A DNA stretch of 64,000 bases from Chloranthus sessilifolius (lineage: Eukaryota > Streptophyta > Magnoliopsida > Chloranthales > Chloranthaceae), in assembly GCA_021018995.1 (NCBI GenBank), contig CM037586.1:10333328-10397327 (forward strand), in the 5' to 3' direction. Each line of letters starts with the position of its first letter. The first letter of the stretch is position 1. Below, one piece after another: positions 12,560-22,485 of the stretch. Under the pieces are notes generated by a model. That model was not told where the DNA came from. It did not search any database and was given only the letters and a program-made list of their open reading frames with translations. A program made the position numbers and the translations under genes.

Positions 12560-12602
12560 TTTTTATTCTTGTTCATGTCCTAGTTGGACAGTTGAGGGAG
12601 AC

Positions 12603-14384
12603 TCATTCTCGATTACTTTTTCTTTTCCCTTCTCTCTTCTTTGCTCTTTCTCTTTCTCTTTTCTTTTCTCTTTCTCTGTTCTTTTCTTTGATTTGTTTTC
12701 TCTCTTTTGCTGCTTCCTCTTTTTCCTGATCAGATTTCACAGGCATTTCCACTTGATTATCAACTTCTCTTCCACTTCTCAGCACCGTAACAGCTTTCAA
12801 CTGTTGACTATTCGATGGTCCTGCATCAGGTGGTGCTTGACCTCGAGGATTGTTGACGGGTTGGCTAGGGAGCCTACCTTCCTCTCGTTGACTCAGCTGA
12901 TTTGTCAGTTGACTGAATTGATCTATCATCATCTGTTGGAAAGCATGCATGCTTCGCATCACCTTTTCCTCCAAATCAGAATCTCTAGAAACGGTAGCCT
13001 GAGGTTGATTAAAATTCTGATTTTTTTGATAATCGGAATTCGGATGGTAATAAGGATGGTTATGCTGGAAATTAGAATTCTGCTGGGTAGTGGGATTCTG
13101 TTGTGGGCGGAAATTTTGTTGTCCACCCATTGTGTTGGCTCTGTACTGCTGGTTTACCTGACCAGTTTGGTTCGAACCACCCCATCCTAAGTTGGGGTGA
13201 TTTTTCCATTCCGGGTTATAGGTATTGGAGTATATGTTTCTACCCTGCCGTTGATAAGATTGAGTCAGATTCACCTCCTCTTGAGGAGTAGGTTCATCAG
13301 GGAATAATGACAAGGTAGTGGGGCACTCATTAGCCATGTGACCTGGGTGGTCACAAATTGAACACTGCGATTGGGGGTGGCAGGAGCTTTAGCTTGCTTG
13401 GTCGCGTAACAACATATTCATTTGCTTGGACAACATATCCACCTTTGGCGATAGATCAGGGGTATTAATTTTGACATTATACAAATCATCACTTGTCAAC
13501 ACATGAGATTTAGATGCCAAATCCAAGTTAGTTCGCCCCAGTGTTTCACTTTGTATCGAAGTTTGGTATAACTTCTCAAACAATGCCCACAATTCATCAG
13601 CGTCTTTTGTGGCACATGATCCACCACACGATGCATCAACCATGCGTCTCTCTTCAGGAATCAGTCCATTATAAAAAATTTGGACTTGTTGCCACCTTGG
13701 AACCTGATGATTTGGACAACTCTTAATCAATTCCTTAAAACGTTCCCAACATTCATGGAATGTTTCAGTAGGTTGTTGGGAAAAGAATTGAATCTTCTGA
13801 CGCAACTCAATGGCTTTGGTCATGGGAAAATATTTTTTAAGAAACTGACGGTGTAGCTCTGCCCAGCTCTGAATAGATTGCGGTTCTAAGGAATAAAACC
13901 ACGTTTTTGCCTTGTCCCTTAAAGAGAAAGGAAAGAGTCGGAGTTTAGCTATCTCATCAGTGACATTGTGGACTCTGAACATTTTGCATACCCCAGTGAA
14001 CTCATTTAGATAAACGTGCGGATTTTCATTTGCTAACCCATGGAAAATTGGTAGCATTTGGATCATCGCTGATTTGAATTCATAGTGGTTTCCTGGAATG
14101 GGATCATGCATTATACATTCCTGATCCTCGTAAAAACCAGGATCATTATAATATTCGAGTGTTCTAGGGCCCTCATTGTAATTGTTATTCTCATCATTTC
14201 CATAATTTTCATTATTGCCATTATTGATATTCTGGTTGTTCCCATTCATTTCTTGCCTTTGATCAGCCATGGTATCAGTATGATAATACTGATTCCTTTG
14301 AATTCTGCGATTCTCTCTACAAGATCGTTCGATCTCAAGATAAAATGGTAGCAGATGTGGGTGATGAGAACAAGCAAAGCTCAT
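12603..14384 (-). pseudogene. Element B gag with zinc knuckle (one in-frame stop)
   Basis: From ATG 14384 the frame gives an Asn-rich leader and the retrotransposon gag domain (MIQMLPIFHGLANENPHVYL, KAKTWFYSL, FLKKYFPM, FHECWERFKELI, QIFYNGL). A single TAA at 13389-13391 interrupts just before the zinc knuckle CSICDHPGHMANEC (C-x2-C-x4-H-x4-C). The same frame then runs to 12603 through a Gln/Asn-rich segment and a strongly charged Lys/Arg/Glu tail. An internal ATG at 14272 (MADQRQEMN) may be the natural start. Confidence 0.88.
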
Positions 14385-14440
14385 ACACCACGCTCACAAA
14401 CAGGGATTGAAGAATCCAAAACAAATCCACAAAATAGGCT

Positions 14441-14715
14441 CAATCGATTGCAGCAAAGGTTTGAATCGATTGACAGAAGCTCACTTAAAATTTCACAGAA
14501 ATGACTTTATCAGTCAATCGATTGAAGAACCGTTCTCAATTGATTGAGGTTCAAAGGTCAAAGCAAGTTAACACAGGAATTTCAGCCGAAATGACAAGCA
14601 CAGAATTTTTGTCAATCGATTGACAGAGGAATGTCGATCGATTGAAAGAAAAGCAAAGATCACAACAGAGAATATTTCAGTCTCAATCGATTGAACCTGA
14701 AGCTTCAATCGATTG
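14441..14715. repeat. Palindrome cluster, word TCAATCGATTGA (element B leader)
   Basis: I count five exact CAATCGATTG (first at 14441, last at 14706) and three one- or two-base variants (GAATCGATTG, CAATTGATTG, CGATCGATTG). They lie in the RNA leader between the primer-binding site and gag, the place where retroviral packaging and dimerisation signals sit. The word differs from the palindromes in the LTR of the same element. Confidence 0.85.
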
Positions 14716-14761
14716 AGTTCTAATATGAACAGTGGCCAAAATAAGAAGAAAAGAAAAGCAA

Positions 14762-15342
14762 AACAAGACAAATTAATTTTAAATATATATATATATATAT
14801 ATATATATTTATTTTTATTTTAAATTCGAATTTCAAAAATTAAAATTAAAATTTCAAGATTAAAATTAGAAATTAAAATTTTAAATCTAATGACAATCCT
14901 AAGAATCTTATCTAAAAGAGAAAAATAAGAGAAAAAATAAAAGATTCCTAAATTTCCTAAGGAAGGTATCCTAAATTTATAAACTTCCTAAAAAAAATTA
15001 ATAACTAATTTTAGAAAATCCTAGAATATCTAAAAGAGGAAAATAAGGAAAAAGAATCCTACTAAAATAAGAAGTCCTAAAAACCTAAACTTCTTAAAAG
15101 AGTCCTACACAAACTAAAATAAGAAGTCTAAAAATTTCAACTTCCTAAAAGACTCCTACAAAATCTAAAATAAAAAGCCTAAAAATCTCAACTTCCTAAA
15201 AGACTCCTAAAAAAAAATACTTACCTAAGAGAGAAAATAAGGGACAATTTTTCTCTTTTTTTTTTTTTTTTAAATTTTTTTTTTTTTTTTTTTAATCAAA
15301 ACACAAAAATCCCTAACCGAATTAATCAAAATTTGGCCGATT
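14762..15342 (-). repeat. AT-rich leader of element B with (TA)n and about 50-bp repeats
   Basis: A (TA)n tract sits at about 14786-14808. Three diverged copies of an approximately 50-bp unit (AAGAAGTCTAAAAATTTC... type) lie at about 15069-15222. Long T runs follow at 15250-15295. The same units occur in the leader of element D (about 40040-40175). No ORF. Confidence 0.7.
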
Positions 15343-15360
15343 TCCCCGGCAGCGGTGCCA
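15343..15360 (-). other. Primer-binding site of element B (tRNA-Asp type)
   Basis: The - strand reads TGGCACCGCTGCCGGGGA, close to the complement of the plant tRNA-Asp 3' end, six bases inside the 5' LTR. Two changes compared with element D (TGGCGCCGTTGCCGGGGA). Confidence 0.85.
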
Positions 15361-15366
15361 AAAACT

Positions 15367-16968
15367 TGATCAATTTTAAATGTAACCCTTGCAAGTGCAC
15401 AAGATCTATTGCAGTATGGCAAGAACAAAGGTGTCGAACCCATAAGGAAATGTGAATTTTAATTAATTCTTTCAGAGATTTAAAAACGTCCCTAAGGAAG
15501 TACCAAAGGGCAGATTCAATATTAGCAAAATTTATCACACTTTTCCTAAATACAGAAAAATAAATTAATCTAAACAACTAATTACCGATGAATCTAAAAT
15601 AATAATTAAATGAGATCAAGGAATATGCTACCCTAGATTTGTACCCCTTTTCTACCATTAAAACCTACAGTTTCATTAAAGCATCATTCACACCATCATT
15701 CGTTTATAGAGATGATTCGTAATAAAATATGATCATCAATCCGGCATACCCTATCTAAAAACAATGACTCAGCCTATCATTGCGGTATGAGTCATGTAAG
15801 AAGCATAGTATATCTCATGATGTTTAGATCACAACAGTAAAAACATAATCGCTCCGCAGCCTAGATCAGTCTGCAGGTCCATATCTAGCGATTATAGTCG
15901 TTGATACACGCCATCAACAATCATAACAAGCATTCAATATATTTTCAATAACACAAACTTTTAGCAAAACGATTCCATGATGATAATAAATCGACTATGG
16001 TATTAATCATAAATAAGAGTACTTATCTGGGGATCGCATCTTCCCCGATCTACTGATTTAGCCGCTCATCTTTGGTGTATGATCTCCTTGTTCATTCAAA
16101 GTCATTCCTCTTTTCATTTCTCCCAAAGATCTTTGTTTACAATGCCTTTCCCTAAATACAATCTATGCTTTCATGAACGTAAAGGAAAAACAATGCAAAT
16201 CCTAAGTACAATCTACCCAGATGGAACCCTAGAAGAAGGAGAAAGAAGAACTTTTAAAAAGATGCCCAAAGGAGTCTAAAACCAAAAATAATAAATATGA
16301 ATAATAATCTTCTAAAAAATTCTCTCCAAAAACTCTAAAAAAAAAAGGCAAAACTAGCTCTCTAATTATCTATCTCTAATTCCTCTCTCTAATTCCTATC
16401 TCTAATTCCTCTCTCTTATTCCTATCTCTTTTTTTCTCCTCTTTTTCCTCTTTTTAACTCCTCTTTCTTCTTTCGAAGTGTTTGATCCGCTTTAAATAGA
16501 ACCGAAGTTTCCCAGTTGCATAGGTGTTCCAACTTGAAAATTTAGTATCGATTAATTGACCCAATAGGGTCGATGCATCGACCTCCCAGATTTTCGTGAA
16601 TTCCTGCCGAACTTTGCATCAGACACTACTTCAGTATTTTGGCCATAACTTTCTGTCCCGAACTCAGATTGAGGCGATTATTACACCGTTGGAAAGCTAA
16701 CAGAAAGCTCTACAACGTTTGTGTTTTGAAAATTTTATAATTCGGCCATTTTGAAGGTCCCAATTGATCTTTAAGTCGCACCAAGTTCTCGATGACCCAA
16801 AGTTACAGTGTTTTGACATTATTTTTAGAATTCTTGGGCTGTTTTCTGCACTTGGTTTGTATTTACCTGAAACACTTCAAATATAATAATTCTTATCAAA
16901 TAGCCTTCATCGGATAGCTAAATATAGGTATCTAGGGGTGAAATATCATCATATTTCACTATTCATCA
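15367..16968 (-). repeat. 5' LTR of element B
   Basis: 1602 bp, begins TGATCAATTT and ends CTATTCATCA on the + strand. Homologous along its whole length to 5033-6634. It contains the palindrome GGTCGATGCATCGACC at 16568-16583; the partner site has decayed (TATCGATTAATTGACC). Confidence 0.92.
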
Positions 16969-17284
16969 GCGGATGAGTTCTATCCGTAGCCTGGGTACTT
17001 GAGTCCGATATTATGTATTTTGATATTCCGGATTATTGTGTGCCTGGTGGCCACTGTCTGTATATATATTACTATAGATATTGCATTTATGTGCTTTTAT
17101 ATATTCAATTGGAACCACTATCAGGAACCATTGTTTGGGTAATGGATGTCCATCACCAATGGTTCTTCTTGGTTCCTTTTTGGAAATGTAAATTCTTTTG
17201 ATATCTTTAAATACATGTGTTGTTTATCGTTTCTTTTTATTTATTAAATATCTTATGTGATGGTTTGACCTACCAGTGCTGGAC

Positions 17285-17320
17285 AGTGTCTGCTCGGTTT
17301 CCGCTATACGAGCAGACACT
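17285..17320 (+). repeat. 12-bp perfect hairpin in the element A LTR
   Basis: AGTGTCTGCTCG (17285-17296) and CGAGCAGACACT (17309-17320) are exact reverse complements separated by 12 bases, about 80 bp before the LTR end. The position suggests a U5 RNA structure. Confidence 0.8.
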
Positions 17321-17399
17321 TTATGATTTGTCCTGGGGATCATCTAGAGTATGATCCTGATGGCACGGATTTTCGGGCGTGGAAATTCGGGCTATCACA

Positions 17400-17892
17400 A
17401 TGGTGGTACAGGCAAAGTCAGGACTGAGCAGCCACTCGATCATAACGATGAGTGTTACCGGACGACTTTGGGCAACGAGTGAGACCATAAAGTGCTCAGC
17501 TCAGTGCCGCTATTCTGGTTGACCATTATTAGCTCTAAAATACCCTCTGAGGGGACATGATCAATCTAGAGAAACATCCTAGTAACGATATATATTCATC
17601 CTTAAGAAAAAAAAAGTATTCTGAGATTTTTACAATTGATGAAAACACCTGTATGGCTGTTGACACGCTCTTCAACTCTTGAACCCCTAAAGCCAGTTCC
17701 AGATACAAAAGTAATATCCATCTTGAAAGGAAGCCTTGAAGAAATCTATAAACAAGTATAAAAGTCAATAAAAAAACTTAAGAGCAAACACAATTTCTAT
17801 TTCAAAATAATACTGAAATGTCAATACATTTCAAAAATTAATGAAGCGCAAGTAACTATAATTTAAGAGAGAAAAAATTAACTATGATTATA
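17400..17892. other. Flank after element A LTR; possible degenerate primer site
   Basis: Immediately after the LTR end comes ATGGTGGTACAGGC, which weakly resembles a tRNA-iMet primer site (TGGTATCAGAGC). The next 120 bp look like an untranslated leader without an ORF. If so, another internal region once followed this LTR. The rest is unassigned and I see no gene. Confidence 0.3.
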
Positions 17893-18160
17893 TAGGGGTG
17901 CAAGCTTTGAACCGAAAATTGAAACTGACCGAAAAACCTGTCCGCCGTACCGAAAAAACCAAAACCGATTCCCAATCGGTTTGGTTTCAGGTGGTTGAAA
18001 CCGAAAACCGGTTGGGTAGGTTTTGAAAACTGGCCTCCAAAAAAAAAACTGAAGAAAAACGAATGAAAATTTGAAAAAATCAAAACCGAATAACTTGTCC
18101 AGTTTTGGTTCAGTTTCGGTTAAGGCTGAACTGAACCAAAAAATGAAAATTTCAAGTTCA
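17893..18160. mobile_element. hAT-like non-autonomous remnant
   Basis: Starts TAGGGGTGCAA, a terminus common in plant hAT-type miniature elements. It is crowded with AAACCG/CGGTTT motifs in both directions, including the inverted repeat CCGATTCCCAATCGG. No matching CACCCCTA terminus was found, so the right end is approximate. Confidence 0.4.
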
Positions 18161-18505
18161 GTTAACCTCATCTTTGTTAAGGTTGCCTGCACATTTAACT
18201 GTTTTACCATTTTACTCTTTTTATTATTCCTTGAAATGATCTTCATTGATAATCTTTATTGACTGTATAAAGCAGGTTATTGGGCTATGGCCCACAAAAT
18301 AGGTCTTCCTACTTTCATGGGAAATACTTAATGTGACAGTATACAGGCTAGAGTAAACTGGTCATAACATTAGGCAGTGTGGTTTGCAGAGCTCCCTCCT
18401 TTAATAGGGGTCAATATTCCTTTAGTCTATCTACAGAATATAGGGAGAGAACCTTAGCACCAAATGATAAACGAAGGCCTATAATTTGTGAAGAATACTG
18501 ATTTA
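18161..18505. other. Unassigned flank of element D
   Basis: No gene or named repeat recognised. The last five bases, ATTTA (18501-18505), are the left target duplication of element D. Confidence 0.5.
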
Positions 18506-18931
18506 TGATGTGAATTTTAATTGTGATATTTTACTCGCAAGTGCACGAATCGGATTGTATATAGTGGGTGCGGAGTACGAGATCGTTCCCACAAGGATTA
18601 ATTTTGAAAGATCTAAAAGGACAAGCAATTCCAGAAATCTACTGAGATCTAACAGTATTCTACCAGTCTTATGATTTAGGTGGTTTGATGAGATGATAAT
18701 TACTGACTACAAACTAAAACTTAACTGATAATTCAAAAATAAAGATAAAGATGAAGATACTAAATCCTCCCATCTTTGGTTCGTTCTTCCCATAATACAA
18801 ATCTACGGATTAAACTATGAGATATACCATTGAGAACAAATATCTTTTATGGAAGATAAATGGTCAAAAACCCCGATAGGTTTCACGTTGCATCCCTGCA
18901 ATCAGGACTTAGATGATTTTCATATATAGAT

Positions 18932-19275
18932 CTGAGATCAAGGGCATGGCTCGGCACACTTGATCTCAGGTTCAAATAAAAATCATTCCCAAAGTGGGTA
19001 TAAATTCCAACAATAATACCACCATAGATCTGAAATCAAGGGCATGGCTCGGCACACTCGATTTCAGATTATGGAGTAATTAAGATAAAATTACCATTAC
19101 AGATCCAAGATCCAGGGCTTGGCTCGGCACACTCGATCCCGGATCATAATCGTAATTAGATCCACACGATGAAAGCAAAAAGACCATATAACAATGATTG
19201 GGTAAAATTATCGTCACAGATCTGAGATCCCGGGCATGGCTCGGCACAAGCGATCCCGGTTAGTGGCGGGGATTT
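18932..19275. repeat. Four hairpins sharing the loop GGCATGGCTCGGCACA
   Basis: The loop occurs at about 18943, 19041, 19115 and 19232 (third copy has one change in this LTR). Each copy is flanked by its own inverted repeat. Hairpin 1: CTGAGATCAAG (18932-18942) with CTTGATCTCAG (18959-18969), 11 perfect pairs. Hairpin 2: CCATAGATCTGAAATC with GATTTCAGATTATGG, 15 pairs with one bulged base. Hairpin 3: AATTAC...GATCC with GGATC...GTAATT with mismatches. Hairpin 4: CTGAGATC with GATCCCGG, weaker. The loop is constant while stems differ in sequence and still pair. The same set is in the other LTR (about 41150-41480). Confidence 0.8.
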
Positions 19276-19727
19276 CATCCGTTCTTGATAGCACAACAAC
19301 CATAAAATAAGATCTCATATTTTAATCCTAAATTTATATTATTAAAAGTACATCCCTCGGATGGGAATCATTAGATCCCCATCCTTATGAATTTAGCCAC
19401 ACATATTGCAATTAAATGACATAAATAAATAAGGAAGAGAAAATAACATTAATTTAATGAATTAAAAATATCTCAACTTCAAAAGAAATTACTTTGATCC
19501 AAAAGTACGATGGTCTTCAGAAACGAGAATAATGCAGGAATAAACTTGAGCAAAAATATAATAAACTGGAGGAATGAGTACTGGAAATTAAAGGAACAAA
19601 GCTCTCAAAAAAGAATAAATAAAAACTCCCTGTTTCTATGTCTAACTATGAAAAAGAAAAGCAAAAATACTAAAACTCTAATCTCCTATCTCCCTCATTT
19701 CTCATTCTCCCTCGAAGTGTTTGAGTC

Positions 19728-19912
19728 GCTTTAAATAGATTTCCGGTCGCAGAAGTCTCCCCAGCCGCCAATTTAGGGTCGATTAATCGACCCAATAGGG
19801 TCGATGCATTGATCCTACAAAAGAGGCTCAAAATCAGCTTTAAAGTAGTCAATTCCATGTCAGACTCTCCTTCTCCTCGATTAATCGACCAAAAGGGTCG
19901 ATGCATCGACCC
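19728..19912 (-). promoter_or_regulatory. Element D LTR promoter candidate with palindromes
   Basis: On the - strand, GGGTCGATGCATCGACCC (19895-19912), TCGATTAATCGA (19877-19888), a decayed GGGTCGATGCATTGATCC (19798-19815) and GGGTCGATTAATCGACCC (19776-19793) lie upstream of TCTATTTAAAGCGACTC (about 19729-19745), a TATA-like box. Two of the sites are perfect 18-bp palindromes. Regulatory role is inferred from position. Confidence 0.5.
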
Positions 19913-20296
19913 CCAGAAATCCGTGAATTTCAGCACACTTTTTATATCAGACACTGCTTCGGTATTTCAGCCATAACTTTCTGTCTCGAACTTGGATTGA
20001 GGTGATTCCTACGCAGTTGGAAAGCTGACGAAAATATCTACAACTTTTGTATTTTGACAAGTTTATAATTCGGCCATCGTGAAGGTCCAAATTTAGCCAC
20101 AAGGTGCACCAAGTTCTCGATGACCCAAAGTTACAGTGTTTTGACATTATTTTCAGAATTCTTGGGCTGTTTTCCACACTTGGCTTGTATTTACCTGAAA
20201 CACTTCAAATCTAATAATTCTCATCAGATAGCCTTCATCGGACAGCTAAATATAGGTATTTAGGGGTGAAATATCATTATATTTCAATACTCATCA

Positions 20297-20311
20297 TACC
20301 CCCAAACCTAC
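20297..20311 (-). other. Polypurine tract of element D
   Basis: The - strand reads GTAGGTTTGGGGGTA directly before the LTR start TGATGAGTATT. Confidence 0.8.
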
Positions 20312-20818
20312 ACTTTGCTAGTCCTCGAGCAAAGCAAACTAAAGAAAATAAATGCCACTTTCGTAGGGAACACGATTGCACTTAGCATGTGCAACAAGAC
20401 TTTAAACCCCTAGGTGATCCCTAGTGGAGGAGTTGTGTCTCCTGAGGGTTTACAATGAAGTTACCCACAAAATTCAATACATTTTTGAAATCATCGATAG
20501 AATTGAGTTTTCAAAATATGATTTTGATAACATATATACCATTCAAAACTCAAAATCAATAATCAATTCAATATGCGAATCCTCAATTTTAAATAACAAT
20601 GTTATACTAATCATACTAGCATCCATTCAAATTAGTCTAATGCTCAAATCATTAGATAACTCATCCATTCATGCTTAAACGTGAAGTGTGTGCATACCCA
20701 AACCAAAATTCATCCATCTCAGAACTAGTTCAAACGAGAAACCGTCGGACCTGTTGTTTAGACTCAATCCTCACTTTAGGTATACTCTTAAAATAAAATC
20801 ACTCCGATGATGGGTAAG
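20312..20818 (-). other. Element D 3' non-coding region, part cut off by element C
   Basis: No ORF. Homologous to 6651-7150 of element B (same CCTCGAGCAAAGCAAAC and AACTTCAATA-type sequence). It ends in GTAAG (20814-20818), the target site of element C; the region continues at 32463. Confidence 0.8.
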
Positions 20819-21596
20819 TGTGACAGCCTGAAATTTCGGAACCCCGAAACTTCGTGCCATCAGCACGACCTTCAAGGCCGTGCCCTGGGTTCCTTACAAA
20901 AACATTGATGTATACAAGCCAAAACTGTAATTGAGGCACACGTAGCTACTCTAAATAAAACTCAAAAATAATCAAGGTATCGCAAGGCAGTCCTTGTCCC
21001 ATGCCAATTCATGGACATAAGAACTTACCCAAACCATTAGTGATAACAATTCATCCTAGACGTTTTGTCAAAGAAACGGTATTTAAAAACATTCGAAATA
21101 AAGAGGCTTGACATACCAAGCCATACCTAAAACTCTCAACTCACTCTCAAAGTATGCAGTGGGTTTCCTAGAAGAATTCCTCAGGAGGAGGTTCTGACTC
21201 TTCTGTGGGCACGTAATCCGAAACCCTTGGATCAGCTTCTCCAGAAGTCTTTGCTGCCGCTAGTCCTGGACTCTCGGACGATAGTCTAAGGGGGTGAGCT
21301 ACATCCTAGCTCCGTAGGGAAACAAAAAGAACATATAGATTGACCTTCACACATATGTCAGCAGTTTAACAAGCATAGAATTATTGAGTAATCACTTATG
21401 GACAACAATTGGAGTAACTGGAAATAAACTAATGATTTTGACCGTTACTTAGCATGGTTTTGTTTAATCCCCTTATTAGTTTAGTTGTGAATTTGGCCTA
21501 ATCACTTAAATCTTAACTTAAGTAGTCCCCGAGCAATATAGCATCGAGCCCCGATGGAATACCCACCATCGTCGTCTAACTAGACAGTTGTTATAT

Positions 21597-21964
21597 GTAT
21601 CCCCTGGGAATACTGCCCAAGCCTCTTTCTCATAGGTGGCGGGGTCTATTTTTTTAGATCTACATCCCTGGGATGTACTATGAAAGTACGGATCTGCCAC
21701 CGTACCGCTCACGGATATCCTGCCGAGTCAGTCGTGGCTATCCCGCCACGTCGGTGGGGTATTCTAATCAAACCTTAAATAATAAAAATATCAAATGTGC
21801 TCTACATATAGTTATTCACTGTGATTGTGCTAATTATATTACATCAGGCCTTATCACATTACTTACGTTTCTCTGTTAGTTTTCAATCTGCACCCCTGGG
21901 ATGCCCCTTATTTCCGTCGCACCCTTCTTTGTTTGAACTATATGATTTTTCGTCCCCTGAGGAC
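21597..21964. repeat. Short inverted repeats centred on CCCTGGG (element C LTR)
   Basis: Four small hairpin-like sites share a core while their arms differ and pair: GTAT-CCCCTGGGA-ATAC (21597-21613), TACATCCCTGGGATGTA (21661-21677), GCA-CCCCTGGGA-TGC (21890-21904) and GTCC-CCTGA-GGAC (21952-21964). The last reads GTCCCCTGGGGAC in the other LTR. Confidence 0.6.
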
Positions 21965-22265
21965 CTCAAGACTTCCACGTTGTAAACTCACTCACACACT
22001 CTTTATCATGAGGATCATGCAGTATTTGACTATTTAAATAGATTACACTACACATATGAATTTCACAGAATAATGCACATGTTTCAAGAATATTCCCTAC
22101 CTCGACGAATTTCAAAGCACGCCTTCTCGTAGAGGTTTATGATCATGCGTCAAACCTACATTTCAATTTAGCAAAGGCTTAGAAAGGTCACTAGAACCAT
22201 TGGGGTGTACAAACCCCAAGTTCCTTGTATTCGAAAATTCCAAGAACTGAGTGGTCACCAGACCT

Positions 22266-22485
22266 CGCTCGAGCGGTCACTTGACCTCGCTCGAGCGGTC
22301 ACCTGACCTCGCTCGAGCGGTTGAATCGAGGTCGCTCGAGCGGTTAAATCGAGCCACCGAAGTATTACTGGGGACCCTCGCTCGAGCGAGCTTCCCCTTA
22401 GTTTTGGGGACCGCTCGAGCGAGCCCAGAGTTATATTTTTTTCTATTCATCCTCGCTCGAGCGAGCCATTTAGACCGCTCGAGCG
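22266..22485. repeat. Palindrome array, word CGCTCGAGCG (element C 3' LTR)
   Basis: Eight exact copies of CGCTCGAGCG. The first four lie in the asymmetric frame TCGCTCGAGCGG. The next four alternate between the full palindrome TCGCTCGAGCGA and the reverse frame CCGCTCGAGCGA. Spacers include GTCACNTGACC-type sequence. The 5' LTR has seven exact copies and one mutated copy (31720-31938). Confidence 0.92.

Larger units (their letters stand above)
5033..16968 (-). mobile_element. Element B: Athila-like Ty3 retrotransposon, full structure
   Basis: Two 1602-bp LTRs (5033-6634 and 15367-16968) bound the element. It has a tRNA-Asp-type primer site, gag, protease, RT, RNase H and integrase on the - strand and a polypurine tract. 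The flanking 5-mers are TCGGA (5028-5032) and GCGGA (16969-16973), a target duplication with one later change. Athila assignment rests on the RT box FMDDFSVFG, the protease DLGASVNLIS, the tRNA-Asp primer site and the absence of a chromodomain. Nine of the ten LTR ends checked read alike and gag-pol has only a few lesions, so it is fairly young. No env-like ORF was found in its 2-kb 3' region. Confidence 0.92.
1..17399 (+). mobile_element. Element A: Ty3 chromovirus, 3' portion, interrupted by element B
   Basis: The visible parts, in order, are the end of RNase H, integrase, chromodomain, a palindrome array, an extra ORF3, a polypurine tract and a 3' LTR. The gag, protease and reverse transcriptase lie left of the window. 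The chromodomain and TG...CA LTR place it in the Tekay/Del-like chromoviruses. Its LTR is split by element B (5033-16968), so A is older than B. Pol has several frameshifts and stops, so this copy is dead. The target duplication cannot be read because the 5' end is outside the window. Confidence 0.85.
4139..17399 (+). repeat. 3' LTR of element A, split by element B
   Basis: The LTR starts TGTAATAGCC at 4139 and ends GGCTATCACA at 17399. Without element B (5033-16968) and one copy of its target duplication it is about 1.32 kb. The sequence reads across the B insertion (GAGGTCGGA | TGAGTTCTATCC). The part after B has a 9-bp inverted repeat (GAACCATTG / CAATGGTTC, about 17122-17175) and a 12-bp hairpin at 17285-17320. 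No copies of the TTGATCGATCAA word were seen in this LTR. Confidence 0.85.
18506..20296 (-). repeat. 3' LTR of element D
   Basis: Starts TGATGTGAAT and ends TACTCATCA on the + strand. It closely matches 40720-42509. It contains the four constant-loop hairpins (18932-19275) and the promoter-proximal palindromes (19776-19912). Its distal 500 bp resembles the LTR of element B, marking the two as sister families. Confidence 0.93.

Noticed and set aside
12502-13190. Long ORFs opposite to element B gag and protease
   Set aside because: They are antisense shadows of real coding frames and of the CT-rich complement of the charged gag tail.
14786-14808. (TA)n tract as a matrix-attachment or promoter element
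   Set aside because: A plain microsatellite in an AT-rich leader; nothing else supports a function.
15343-15360. tRNA-like sequence at the primer sites of B, D, C and E
   Set aside because: Only the 12-20 bases complementary to a tRNA 3' end are present; no cloverleaf can be formed. They are primer-binding sites.
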